This document shows positions 1-8,166 of a DNA stretch of 35,621 bases, one piece after another. This stretch comes from Calothrix sp. MO_192.B10. Lineage in GTDB: Bacteria > Cyanobacteriota > Cyanobacteriia > Cyanobacteriales > Nostocaceae. Location: positions 1 to 35,621 of the forward strand of contig JASJDS010000018.1 of the NCBI GenBank assembly GCA_030065055.1, written 5' to 3'. The translations under genes were made by a program, and so were the position numbers. The stretch's first letter is position 1; each line of letters starts with the position of its first letter. Below the pieces are notes generated by a model. The model did not search any database, had not been told where the DNA came from, and saw nothing but the letters and a program-made list of their open reading frames with translations.

Positions 1-19
1 GGTGCGGGTATCATCAGAA

Positions 20-2698
20 ATGAAAAAACAATCTGCCACCATAGCTCGTGATGCCATCTGTAGTAGAGCGATTCGTATATCGATGATTGTTTCGCTTCAT
101 AGTTTGGTAGGATGGTGTGCGATCACTCTTGGTAATACATTCTGGGTAAACTCCGCCAATGCCCAAATTACCCCAGATGCAAGTTTAGGTAATGAAGCTT
201 CAACAGTTACCCCCAATGTTAATATTAAAGGTTTGCCTGCTGACAGAATTGATGGTGGTGCAAGGCGGGGAGCAAATTTATTTCACAGTTTCTCAGAATT
301 TAATGTGGGAGATGCCCAAAGGGTTTATTTTGCTAATCCTACGGGTGTGGAGAATATTCTCACGCGAGTTACGGGGGGTAAACTTTCCAATATTCTCGGT
401 ACTTTGGGTGTAAATGGTAGCGCGAATTTATTTTTGGTGAATCCGTCGGGGATTTTGTTTGGGGAAAATGCACAGTTGGATGTGGGGGGTTCCTTTGTAG
501 GAACTACAGCGAATGGAATTCAGTTTGTCAATCAAGGTTTCTTTAGTGCCACCGAACCAGAAAGTCCCCCTTTACTAACAATTAAACCCTCTGCCTTGTT
601 CTTCAATCAACGCCAGGTAGGAAAAATTGCCAATAAGTCAACTGCACCATTGGCTGATAATCTGGCTGGTTTAAGAGTACCAGATGGTAGGAGCTTGTTA
701 TTACTTGGTGGAGAAATTGTTCTGGATGGAGGCAGATTGAATGCTCCTGGTGGTAGAGCGGAATTGGCAGCAGTAGCAGGTAATGGGACAATAGGATTGA
801 ATGTAGATGGCAATAATTTGAGTTTCCGTGTTCCTGATGATGTAGCAAGAGCTAATATCAACCTGGACAATCGCGCTGAGGTAAATACACGTGCTGGAGG
901 TGGTGGGAATATTGTCATCAATACCCAGAATCTCAGTCTTGCAGGAAATAGTAGAATCAGAACTGGAATAGCCTCTAGATTAGCGTCTATTGATGCTCAG
1001 GCAGGAGATATCAACATAAATGCCACAGGAATAATTAATCTGACAGGCGGTTTCACCTTTATCTCCAACTCTGTATTTGGTGCAGGTAATAGTGGAGACA
1101 TTAATATCGCGGCTGAATCACTCTACCTCAGGGATAGTGCTCTTTTAGGTAGTACTAATTTCGGCAAGGGAAATACAGGTAATTTGACAATTAATGTCCG
1201 CGACACAGTTTCACTAACAAATCGTGCTTTTGTGAGTACTAATGGCCTAGGTGAAGGAAACTCAGGTAGTTTAATCATTCAAGCCGGCAATTTAGTCTCT
1301 TTTGATGGTAGTTCCGCATTAAGTGATGTACAAAGTACAGCCGTAGGTAACGGTGGTAACATAGAAATTACTACAGGTTCCCTTTCTCTTACCAATGGTG
1401 CTCAATTAATTGCTGAAACCACAGGAAAGGGGAATGCAGGCGATGTGATTGTTAAAGCCAATAATACCGTCTCCTTTGATGGTGTTAACATTATTAATAC
1501 CGGTGAAGTATTTCCCAGTGGTATTTTCACCAGGGTAGGAGAAACAGGAAAAGGTAAGGGTGGAAGAATAGAGATTAATACAAACTCCCTTTCTGTTACT
1601 AATGGCGCTCAACTTAGTGCTAGTACTGCTGGACAGGGAGAGGCTGGTAGTATTAAGGTGAGGGCGAATAGTTTTCAAGGGAGTAACGGCGGACGAATAC
1701 TTACCACCACTTCAGGTAGCTTTAATGCAGGTAATATAGATTTCAACGTCACCGATAAACTCAGCCTATCAGGCTCCAAAACAGGCATATTTGCCAATAC
1801 CACAGCAGGTTCCACTGGTAATGGTGGTACTATCATCATCGATCCCAGAACCGTAACTATCGAAAATGGAGCTGCGATCGCTGTTGATAGTCAAGGCACA
1901 GGCATTGGTGGTAATATCCAACTGGCAGCAGGCTCCCTCACCCTCAATCAGGGCAGCATCTCCGCTGAAACTCGCAGCAATACGGGTGGTAATATTAATC
2001 TACAACTCAATGATTTACTACTATTAAGAAACGCAAGTAAAATCTCCACCACGGCAGGAAATCAGCAATTTGGTGGCGATGGCGGTAACATTACCATTAA
2101 TACCCCTTTCATTGTCGCTATCCCTCAAGAAAATAGCGATCTCACCGCTAATGCCTTCAGGGGAAGGGGTGGCAAAATTGACATTACAACTAACGGTATT
2201 TTCGGTATTCAATCACGACCAAGTCTCACGGAGTTGAGCGATATTACTGCCAGTTCCCAATTGGGAGTGAGTGGTGAGGTGTCTATCAATTCCCCAGATG
2301 TAGATCCTTCCCAGGGATTATCAGAATTACCAGCAGATGTGGTTAATGTTGCGGGACTGATTAATCAGAACCTGTGTACTGCTGCCCGTCGGGGTAGCGA
2401 ATTTATTGTTACAGGACGAGGTGGTTTACCTATTTCCCCCTCAGAACTGCTCAATCCCGATGCTATCTGGGAAGATTGGAGCATGGGGGTACAACAGGAA
2501 CAATCTCAACCAAAACCAGGGAAACCAAGCAATCAATTACAACCAAAAGGTAAATCATCCCCACCAATTATAGAAGCACAAGGTTGGATATTAGATGGCC
2601 AGGGTAATGTGATGTTGACAGCGAAACCAGTTACAGTTACTCGGCAAGGTAGTTGGTTACATCCTCTAGACTGCCAGCGATTGAGGGGAAATTCATGA
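20..2698 (+). CDS. Two-partner-secretion exoprotein with filamentous-haemagglutinin N-terminal domain
   Basis: This is a large secreted beta-helix protein of the TpsA/filamentous haemagglutinin type. In that family the exoprotein crosses the outer membrane through a TpsB (ShlB/FhaC-like) pore; no such gene is in the window, so it may lie upstream or elsewhere. From ATG 20 the protein has 892 residues. An extended signal peptide ends near residue 48 (SANA|Q). The TPS secretion domain follows at about 50-165, with the typical NLFLVNPSGILFG motif. The rest is Gly/Asn/Ser-rich, with repeated units resembling GGNIxINTxxLSLTNGA, as expected for a beta-helix adhesin. A conserved cyanobacterial tail (one Cys, then SEFIVTGRGGLPISPSELL) lies near the C-terminus. 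The frame is also open back to a GTG at position 2, so the true start could be there or before the window. The stop overlaps the next start by 4 bp (ATGA), which indicates translational coupling with the CHAT protein. The family call is firm; the ligand is unknown. Confidence 0.88.
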   Translation: MKKQSATIARDAICSRAIRISMIVSLHSLVGWCAITLGNTFWVNSANAQITPDASLGNEASTVTPNVNIKGLPADRIDGGARRGANLFHSFSEFNVGDAQRVYFANPTGVENILTRVTGGKLSNILGTLGVNGSANLFLVNPSGILFGENAQLDVGGSFVGTTANGIQFVNQGFFSATEPESPPLLTIKPSALFFNQRQVGKIANKSTAPLADNLAGLRVPDGRSLLLLGGEIVLDGGRLNAPGGRAELAAVAGNGTIGLNVDGNNLSFRVPDDVARANINLDNRAEVNTRAGGGGNIVINTQNLSLAGNSRIRTGIASRLASIDAQAGDININATGIINLTGGFTFISNSVFGAGNSGDINIAAESLYLRDSALLGSTNFGKGNTGNLTINVRDTVSLTNRAFVSTNGLGEGNSGSLIIQAGNLVSFDGSSALSDVQSTAVGNGGNIEITTGSLSLTNGAQLIAETTGKGNAGDVIVKANNTVSFDGVNIINTGEVFPSGIFTRVGETGKGKGGRIEINTNSLSVTNGAQLSASTAGQGEAGSIKVRANSFQGSNGGRILTTTSGSFNAGNIDFNVTDKLSLSGSKTGIFANTTAGSTGNGGTIIIDPRTVTIENGAAIAVDSQGTGIGGNIQLAAGSLTLNQGSISAETRSNTGGNINLQLNDLLLLRNASKISTTAGNQQFGGDGGNITINTPFIVAIPQENSDLTANAFRGRGGKIDITTNGIFGIQSRPSLTELSDITASSQLGVSGEVSINSPDVDPSQGLSELPADVVNVAGLINQNLCTAARRGSEFIVTGRGGLPISPSELLNPDAIWEDWSMGVQQEQSQPKPGKPSNQLQPKGKSSPPIIEAQGWILDGQGNVMLTAKPVTVTRQGSWLHPLDCQRLRGNS

Positions 2699-5364
2699 AG
2701 CGGTTGGTTAGTTTCCTATTGGTGGCAACTCTGGGTTTAATACTCAGCCTTGGTGTTTCTGTACCATTTACGAGCACAGCACAGCCAAATGCACAAACTC
2801 AGACATCACCTGTGGAATTAGTACAAACAGGTAAGCAATATTATGATGCAGGACAGTTTGTCACAGCGTCAAAAATATTCAGCAAAGCTGCAAAAATATA
2901 TCAAGTTCGAGGGAATTCCCTTCAGCAAGCTCAGGTACTCAGCTTTTTATCATTAGCACAACAAAAGCTAAGTAATTTTACTGAAGCAACAAAAGCTATT
3001 AATACTAGTATTGCCATACTAGATACTTTAGAGACTGGGAAGAAAGTAGATAGGGTTCGCGCTCAAGTTTTGAATGCTCAAGGACATCTACAATTAGCCC
3101 AGGGGAAGCCAGAAGCAGCTTTACAAAGTTGGCGAGATGGAGAAAAACTTTATCAAAAAGCTAATAATATAGCCGGTATAATCGGCAGTCAAATTAATCA
3201 ATCTCAAGCTTTACACACTTTAGGACTTTATCGCCAAACCTATAAATTATTAACTCAAATAGAACAAAAGCTGGCTGGTTTACCAGATTCACCTCTCAAG
3301 GTTATAGGCTTACAGAATCTGGGTAATATTCTCAGACAAAGGGGAGAGTTAGAGCGTTCCCAACAACTTTTAGAGTCAAGTTTGGGTTTAGCCCAAAAAT
3401 TAAGCTCTTCACAGCCGTCTAGTTTTCCAGAATCATCACTAGATAGAAGTAAAATAATATTGAGCTTGGCAAATACTAAATTAGCTTTAGGGAGAAGGGC
3501 AGAAACTATCAAAGATAAGCAAGCAGCGAAAAAATATATTCAATCAGCACTAAATTATTATCAACAAACAGCTAGCATTACAACTTCTCCAATTACCAAG
3601 ACTCAAGCACAACTCAACCAACTCAGTTTGTTAATTGATAATCAAGATTGGGTATCTGTCAAATCTTTATTACCACCTGTTAATCAAAATATTATCGAGC
3701 TACCTGCCAGTAGAGAATCAGTTTATGCCCAGATAAATTTTGGCGAAAGCTTGATGAAATTGTCAAGTAGTGCAGAGAAAATTGCCAGTTACTCCAAGAT
3801 TACTCAGATATTAAATACAGCCATTAAACAAGCTCAATATTTACAAGACAAAAGAGCTGAATCTTATGCTCTGGGAACTCTGGGTAAATTATATGAAAAG
3901 AAAGAACAATGGGCAAAGGCGGAAAAAATTACCCAGTCTGCCCTACTAATTGCTCAAGGAATTAATGCACCAGATATTGCTTATCAGTTGCAATGGCAAA
4001 TGGGGCGCGTTTTACAAAATCAGCAAAAATCTAACTCCCAAGCAATTACTTACTATACACAAGCATTTAATAACCTGAACACATTACGCAGCGATTTAGC
4101 AGTATTGAATCCAGAAATTCAGTTTTCTTTTCGGGAAAAAGTAGAACCAGTATACAGAGAGTTTGTGGAGTTATTACTACGTTCTCCCACACCTAGTAAA
4201 GAAAATTTAATTCAAGCCCGTGATGTGATTGAATCCCTGCAACTAGCAGAGCTAGATAACTTTTTTAGAGATGCTTGTGCTAAACCTGTAGCAGTAAATA
4301 TTGATAATCTAGATGCCAATGCAGCAGTTATCTATCCAATTATTTTGGAAAATCGTTTGGAAGTAATAGTTAAATTACCAGGTGTGGATAATCTGCGTCA
4401 TTATGTCAATCAAGACGTATCAGTGGCGCAGGTTGATGAGATTACTAAGCAAATACAAACATTTTTAATCAAAGCAAGCACAAGCCCGAAAAAAATCAAA
4501 CAGGCAGCAAAACAAATTTATGATTGGTTAATTCAACCATTCGCATCAGAATTAGAAACAGCCATAGAGAGAAACAAAAGTAATATTAAAACTTTGGTGT
4601 TTGTTTTGGATGGTTCATTACAAAATATTCCTTTATCCATTCTCTATGATGGAAATAAATATTTAATTGAAAGATATGCTATCACCGTAACCCCAGGATT
4701 ACAATTATTAGCGCCCAAACCTTTGAGAAAAAAACAAATCAATGCTTTAATTGCTGGAACAAGTAATGCCCCAAGTTTTGCTAAAGAGGGGTTAAGTCCA
4801 TTAAGTAATGTTGCATTTGAGCTGGCGGAAGTCAGCAAGGAAATAAACCGTTCCCAAAAGTTAGAAAATAAAGAATTTAGTCAAGAAACTATTCAGAAAA
4901 AAATTAATTCTGCTGCTTTTAATATCGTTCATATAGCCACCCACGGTAAGTTTAGCTCTAATCCAGATGAAACTTACATACTTGATTGGAATAAAAGGAT
5001 AAACATCAAAGATTGGGATAGCTTACTACAAATAAAAGACTTCAACAAACAAACTACCGTTGAGTTATTAGTTTTGAGTGCTTGTGAAACAGCTACTGGA
5101 GATAAAAGAGCAGCTTTGGGTTTAGCAGGAGTAGCTATTCGTGCCGGTGCAAGCAGTACCTTAGCCACTCTTTGGCAAGTTGATGATGCCTCTACTGCTG
5201 AATTTATGATTCAATTTTACAAACAATTGATTAATAATCCACAAATTAGCAAAGCGGAGGCTGTGAGAAATGTTCAACTAGCTTTTTTGCAGGATTACCC
5301 AGATATAGATTACAATCGCCCCTACTATTGGGCGCCGTTTATTTTAGTGGGGAATTGGCTGTAA
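2695..5364 (+). CDS. Exported TPR-CHAT domain protein (caspase-like peptidase)
   Basis: The 889-residue protein starts at ATG 2695, preceded by a GAGGGG Shine-Dalgarno sequence and inside the ATGA overlap with the exoprotein gene. An in-frame start at 2653 exists but would lie deep in the upstream gene. Residues 1-30 form a clear signal peptide (MKRLVSFLLVATLGLILSLG), so the protein should act outside the cytoplasm. Residues ~40-480 are alpha-helical TPR-like repeats (for example ALGTLGKLYEKKEQWAKAEK). The C-terminal ~300 residues form a CHAT domain, a clan CD caspase-fold peptidase. The catalytic pair is visible as His750 in HIATHG and Cys797 in LSACETATGD, and the tail RPYYWAPFILVGNW is typical. 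Both catalytic residues are intact. Secreted CHAT-TPR proteins beside TPS exoproteins recur in cyanobacteria. Processing of the exoprotein is a reasonable but unproven inference. Confidence 0.9.
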   Translation: MKRLVSFLLVATLGLILSLGVSVPFTSTAQPNAQTQTSPVELVQTGKQYYDAGQFVTASKIFSKAAKIYQVRGNSLQQAQVLSFLSLAQQKLSNFTEATKAINTSIAILDTLETGKKVDRVRAQVLNAQGHLQLAQGKPEAALQSWRDGEKLYQKANNIAGIIGSQINQSQALHTLGLYRQTYKLLTQIEQKLAGLPDSPLKVIGLQNLGNILRQRGELERSQQLLESSLGLAQKLSSSQPSSFPESSLDRSKIILSLANTKLALGRRAETIKDKQAAKKYIQSALNYYQQTASITTSPITKTQAQLNQLSLLIDNQDWVSVKSLLPPVNQNIIELPASRESVYAQINFGESLMKLSSSAEKIASYSKITQILNTAIKQAQYLQDKRAESYALGTLGKLYEKKEQWAKAEKITQSALLIAQGINAPDIAYQLQWQMGRVLQNQQKSNSQAITYYTQAFNNLNTLRSDLAVLNPEIQFSFREKVEPVYREFVELLLRSPTPSKENLIQARDVIESLQLAELDNFFRDACAKPVAVNIDNLDANAAVIYPIILENRLEVIVKLPGVDNLRHYVNQDVSVAQVDEITKQIQTFLIKASTSPKKIKQAAKQIYDWLIQPFASELETAIERNKSNIKTLVFVLDGSLQNIPLSILYDGNKYLIERYAITVTPGLQLLAPKPLRKKQINALIAGTSNAPSFAKEGLSPLSNVAFELAEVSKEINRSQKLENKEFSQETIQKKINSAAFNIVHIATHGKFSSNPDETYILDWNKRINIKDWDSLLQIKDFNKQTTVELLVLSACETATGDKRAALGLAGVAIRAGASSTLATLWQVDDASTAEFMIQFYKQLINNPQISKAEAVRNVQLAFLQDYPDIDYNRPYYWAPFILVGNWL

Positions 5365-5397
5365 TTTCATACTATAAAACCTCACCCGCCTACGGCA

Positions 5398-5420
5398 CCC
5401 TCTCCTTATTAAGGAGAGGG
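5398..5420. repeat. Perfect 10-bp hairpin after the CHAT gene
   Basis: CCCTCTCCTT (5398-5407) pairs perfectly with AAGGAGAGGG (5411-5420) across a 3-nt loop, 34 nt after the CHAT stop codon. No T-run follows on either strand, so it is not a classic intrinsic terminator. It resembles a dispersed cyanobacterial intergenic palindrome and could still protect a 3' end. Confidence 0.6.
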
Positions 5421-5460
5421 TAAGAGAGGGTTGGGGTAACTCAAGCAGGAATTATAAGTA

Positions 5461-5714
5461 GGGCTTGCTGAAAAAGTTTTTTGGTGAGGGTATGGAATAG
5501 GGAACAGGAAACAGGAAACAGGGGACAAGTAGGGGCGGGGTTTCCCCGCCCAAGGAACAAGGGATAAGGGACAATTTCAGCCTATTTTTTGATCCTCAAA
5601 AACTCCAGATGCAAGGATTTTCAACCTAAAATCATAATTTCCCTGCACTTATTCCTCAATAAAATAGCCTCAAAGCATTGATACATCAATATTTTGCAAT
5701 TATTCAGCAGACCC
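5461..5714. mobile_element. MITE-like element, ends GGGCTTGCTGAA / GGGTCTGCTGAA, TSD TAAGTA
   Basis: The left end reads GGGCTTGCTGAAAAAGT; the reverse complement of the right end reads GGGTCTGCTGAATAATT. The two imperfect inverted ends enclose about 254 bp with no coding capacity. The hexamer TAAGTA lies directly on both sides (5455-5460 and 5715-5720), as expected for a target duplication. The interior holds short tandem units (repeated GGAACAG/GGAAACAG near 5500) and a small palindrome (GGCGGGGTTTCCCCGCC). The family is not assigned; a non-autonomous derivative of an insertion sequence is the simplest reading. Confidence 0.6.
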
Positions 5715-5775
5715 TAAGTAATTAAGTGAACATGATATAAAAGCATTGATCAATCAATGTTTTATAGTTATTCAG
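5672..5775 (+). repeat. Two 36-bp imperfect direct repeats
   Basis: AAAGCATTGAT...ATCAAT...TTATTCAG occurs at 5672-5707 and again at 5740-5775, differing at a handful of positions. The first copy is the right end of the MITE-like element at 5461-5714. The second lies just outside it and lacks the terminal CAGACCC. It may be the truncated end of a second element. Confidence 0.55.
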
Positions 5776-5848
5776 TGATAAAGTTGCACATCGCGTCAAT
5801 ATTTTATTTTTTACTAGAAAGTGCCTTCACGAGGGGGAAGCATAAATT

Positions 5849-5924
5849 GTAGGTTGGGTTGAGGAACGAAACCCAACATCCTTCGTTCGATTTGTTGGGT
5901 TCCACTTCGTTCTACCCAACCTAC
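5849..5924. repeat. GTAGGTTGGG palindromic repeat, copy 1
   Basis: The segment starts GTAGGTTGGGTT and ends ACCCAACCTAC, with internal complementary GAACGAAACCCAAC and GTTGGGTTCCACTTCGTTC parts. It can therefore fold into one long hairpin. Two relatives occur at 23674-23851 and 34752-34825. The unit is about 76 bp and non-coding. Confidence 0.8.
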
Positions 5925-6044
5925 ATTTATTTTTATTTTTCCAGAGTGATAGAAGGGGGAAGTAAACACCTGAGAAGTATAATTGTTAAACATCCTGCCG
6001 CCAATTTCACCTTTTCTCTGTCTAGGAAGTAGGAAGCTAGCCTC

Positions 6045-6731
6045 GTGAATAACCAAAGACTACAAGACTTGGAAGACAATATTGCCAAAGACCAAGAATT
6101 GCTCAAAGATTTTGAGGATGAATTGCGCTACGAGATGAACCCTCGTACTATACAAAAATATCGCCGGGATATTGAGCTACAGAAAAAGTCAATTGCTAGT
6201 CACAAAGAAGAGTATGCTGAACTAAAACAGGAATTAGCAGTGGAACCATCTGCTCAAATACAACTGCTTCATGTTGAGAAGCAATTGCAGCAGATGGATC
6301 ACAAAATAAACGTTTTACTTAATGGTCAGGTTGCTATTTATGCAGACATTAATGATATGCGTCTAGCCCTGTTAAACCGTTATGATGACTCAGAACGAAC
6401 CATAATTGGTGCTATTGCCCAGCAATTAAATCAAAATCAATTAGTTCTGACACAACAGTTGTTAGATGCAGTAGAAAACAACCAAGTATCAGAATCACAG
6501 ATGCAGCAGATGTTGGCAGTATTAGAAGAGAAAATTCCTTCTGAAACTCCCAGTCAAACAGCCGCTGTTGAGATTATAAAAGACCCCCAATTCGATGCTA
6601 GACATAAAATAAAAGTGACTCTACCAATTATACCGATGCTTGTAGAGTACGAAGGGGAATTAGAGTTAGGAAGTGGGTTAAACATCAAGTCTGCTTGGGA
6701 GGATTTAATAGCGAAGTTACGGAGGAAATAA
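6045..6731 (+). CDS. Coiled-coil protein with the N-terminal module shared by the next two genes
   Basis: The gene starts at GTG 6045; AGGAAG sits 9 to 14 nt upstream. The 228-residue protein has no signal peptide or membrane segment. Residues ~1-65 are a charged helical module (LLKDFEDELRYEMNP, then YRRDIELQKKSI). It matches the N-termini of the two downstream FGE-domain proteins (LLKQLEDACRYERDP and LLKQLEDECRYEG). Residues ~75-165 are a Gln-rich coiled coil. The C-terminal ~55 residues (IKVTLPIIPMLVEYEGELEL, then SAWEDLIAKLRR) resemble a conserved tail that I recall from cyanobacterial adaptor-type proteins but cannot name. The gene lies 107 bp upstream of the first FGE gene on the same strand, with a MITE-like element filling the gap. 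A homotypic adaptor role is inferred from the shared module only. Confidence 0.8.
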   Translation: MNNQRLQDLEDNIAKDQELLKDFEDELRYEMNPRTIQKYRRDIELQKKSIASHKEEYAELKQELAVEPSAQIQLLHVEKQLQQMDHKINVLLNGQVAIYADINDMRLALLNRYDDSERTIIGAIAQQLNQNQLVLTQQLLDAVENNQVSESQMQQMLAVLEEKIPSETPSQTAAVEIIKDPQFDARHKIKVTLPIIPMLVEYEGELELGSGLNIKSAWEDLIAKLRRK

Positions 6732-6833
6732 TACCAAATCAACAAATATTTGCGACATATCTACTTCTAATCCCACCTTAACCCCGCCCCCTACCAATAA
6801 ATCATGTGTTGTATTCTTTTTTAAAATTGGTAT
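6731..6833. mobile_element. ATACCAA-type MITE-like element between two module-sharing genes
   Basis: The ends are ATACCAAATC (from 6731, overlapping the last base of the upstream stop codon) and AAAATTGGTAT (to 6833), forming imperfect inverted repeats of the ATACCAAT type. Both halves align with the element at 21880-22030: TTTGCGACATATC on one side and TTCTTTTTTAAAATTGG on the other. The right end sits 5 nt before the ATG of the FGE gene. It carries a promoter-like TTGTAT-16 nt-TATAAG, so it may drive a nearly leaderless transcript. Confidence 0.65.
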
Positions 6834-6838
6834 AAGTT

Positions 6839-8107
6839 ATGGATGATTTGCTTAAACACCTCGAAGAACAGCTTCAGGAAGACTTCAATTTATTGAAGCA
6901 GTTAGAAGATGCGTGTCGTTATGAACGTGACCCAATTTTAAAGCGGAAGTACGAGAATGATATTGAAACAAAAAAGCAAGAAATTCAAACCCGCAAAGAG
7001 GAAATAAGTTTAAAACAAGAGGAAATAAGTTTAAGACAAGAAAAGCCAGAAGTAATCGAACCTCAAAATACAACGAAAACACAAGAAAAAATATACCGAA
7101 GAAAGCTTTTGAAGTTGACTGGCTTGGGAGGTACAGGCTTGGTGACAGCAGGGGTAGCCCATAAGATTATTTGTTATCTCAGTCCCAAAATTTGGCTACC
7201 GACATTTAACTTTGAAACCGTCACCGTAGATGCGCGAGGAAACATCACCAACCGTTACAACCGGGAAGCGAAATTCTTGAAAGAAGACTTGGGTAATGGT
7301 GTAACCCTGGAAATGGTCTATATTCGTGGTGGCACTTTCATGATGGGTACAGAAGATGAAGAAATAGAAAGGCTTATTCAAAAATTTCAAAGTGTTTACA
7401 AATCTGATGCAAAAGACTGGTTTAGAAGAGAAAGACCACAACACCAAGTCAAATTACAACCATTTTACATTGGTAAATATCAAGTTACCCAAGCACAGTG
7501 GAGAGCGGTAGCTGCATTCGACAGAGTTAACCGTGACCTAAACCCAAATCCATCATGTTTCAAAGGAGATAACCGCCCTGTAGAGATTATTTCCTGGGAT
7601 GATGCGGTTGAATTTTGCTCACGCCTCTCTAAATATACCAACAGATCCTACCGCCTCCCCAGTGAAGCAGAGTGGGAATATGCCTGTCGCGCTGGTACTA
7701 ATACACCCTTTCATTTTGGCGAAACTATTACTGACAAGTTAGCAAATTATGCTGCCAGCAGCAGCACCTTTGCAAATGAACGCAAAGGAAAATCTCAGGG
7801 AGGAACCACCCCAGTAGGAAAATTCCCACCCAACGCTTTTGGCTTATACGATATGCATGGGAACGTTTGGGAATGGTGCCAAGATACCCGGCATGATAAC
7901 TATAATAATGCGCCCACAGACGGCAGTGCATGGATTGGTAATGATGATAGTTCCCGAATGCTGCGCGGTGGTTCGTGGAACTCCTTCCCTGGACTCTGCC
8001 GCTCTGCCAGCCGCATCAGCAAATACTCCAAAGTCAGCAACAACTCTCTCTGCGATCCCAAGGACATCAAAAACTCCCTCTACGGTTTTCGAGTGGTGTG
8101 CAGTTAA
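6839..8107 (+). CDS. FGE-sulfatase (C-type-lectin-like) protein with N-terminal helical module; putative DGR target, copy 1
   Basis: The protein has 422 residues. Residues 1-75 form the helical/coiled-coil module shared with both neighbours, including a duplicated KEEISLKQEEISLRQE unit. At ~86-110 comes RRKLLKLTGLGGTGLVTAGVA, which resembles a twin-arginine or weak membrane-anchor segment at an unusual internal place. Residues ~150-422 are an FGE-sulfatase domain (PF03781): GGTFMMGTEDEE, PFYIGKYQVTQAQW, YRLPSEAEWEYACRAG, FGLYDMHGNVWEWCQD, RMLRGGSW and GFRVVC. The Cys pair five residues apart of true formylglycine-generating enzymes is not seen (only one Cys in GGSWNSFPGLCRSASR), so ligand binding is likelier than catalysis. 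The last ~35 variable codons have very biased third positions (separate entry). No Shine-Dalgarno sequence precedes ATG 6839; the upstream sequence is MITE-derived. It is a tandem paralogue of the next gene. Confidence 0.88.
   Translation: MDDLLKHLEEQLQEDFNLLKQLEDACRYERDPILKRKYENDIETKKQEIQTRKEEISLKQEEISLRQEKPEVIEPQNTTKTQEKIYRRKLLKLTGLGGTGLVTAGVAHKIICYLSPKIWLPTFNFETVTVDARGNITNRYNREAKFLKEDLGNGVTLEMVYIRGGTFMMGTEDEEIERLIQKFQSVYKSDAKDWFRRERPQHQVKLQPFYIGKYQVTQAQWRAVAAFDRVNRDLNPNPSCFKGDNRPVEIISWDDAVEFCSRLSKYTNRSYRLPSEAEWEYACRAGTNTPFHFGETITDKLANYAASSSTFANERKGKSQGGTTPVGKFPPNAFGLYDMHGNVWEWCQDTRHDNYNNAPTDGSAWIGNDDSSRMLRGGSWNSFPGLCRSASRISKYSKVSNNSLCDPKDIKNSLYGFRVVCS
7967..8101 (+). other. Putative DGR variable region (VR) of FGE gene copy 1
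   Basis: Between the invariant GGTGGTTCGTGG (GGSW) and the terminal GGTTTTCGAGTGGTGTGC (GFRVVC) lie 35 codons, of which 26 end in C. In the first 34 codons of the same gene only 5 do. NNC codons around fixed TGC CGC TCT GCC (CRSA) are what adenine mutagenesis of an AAC-rich template would leave. The pattern W-xxx-P-xx-CRSA-x-R...GFRVVC is the layout I know from C-type-lectin/FGE targets of diversity-generating retroelements. The variable stretch is longer here than in copy 2. No template repeat or reverse transcriptase is in the window, so the region is either served in trans or a relic. Confidence 0.6.
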
Positions 8108-8108
8108 G

Positions 8109-8166
8109 AACCCTGCCCCTACCAATAAATAATGTGTTGTATTCTTTTTTCAAATTGGTATAAGTT
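8109..8166 (+). repeat. Duplicated right half of the ATACCAA-type MITE before FGE gene copy 2
   Basis: GCCCCTACCAATAAAT, ATGTGTTGTATTC and AAATTGGTATAAGTT here match, almost base for base, the 54 bp before the first FGE gene (about 6785-6838). The left half of the element is missing. The tandem gene duplication therefore carried the MITE right half with it, or arose by recombination within it. The same promoter-like TTGTAT-16 nt-TATAAG precedes ATG 8167. Confidence 0.75.

Noticed and set aside
5490-5530. CRISPR-like short repeats (GGAAACAG units)
   Set aside because: Tandem heptamer-type repeats without unique spacers; a short tandem repeat, not a CRISPR array.
7839-8163. Extra open frames over the 3' end of FGE gene copy 1, on both strands
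   Set aside because: They follow from the C-biased third positions of the variable region, which remove stops in other frames; none has a ribosome site or motif.
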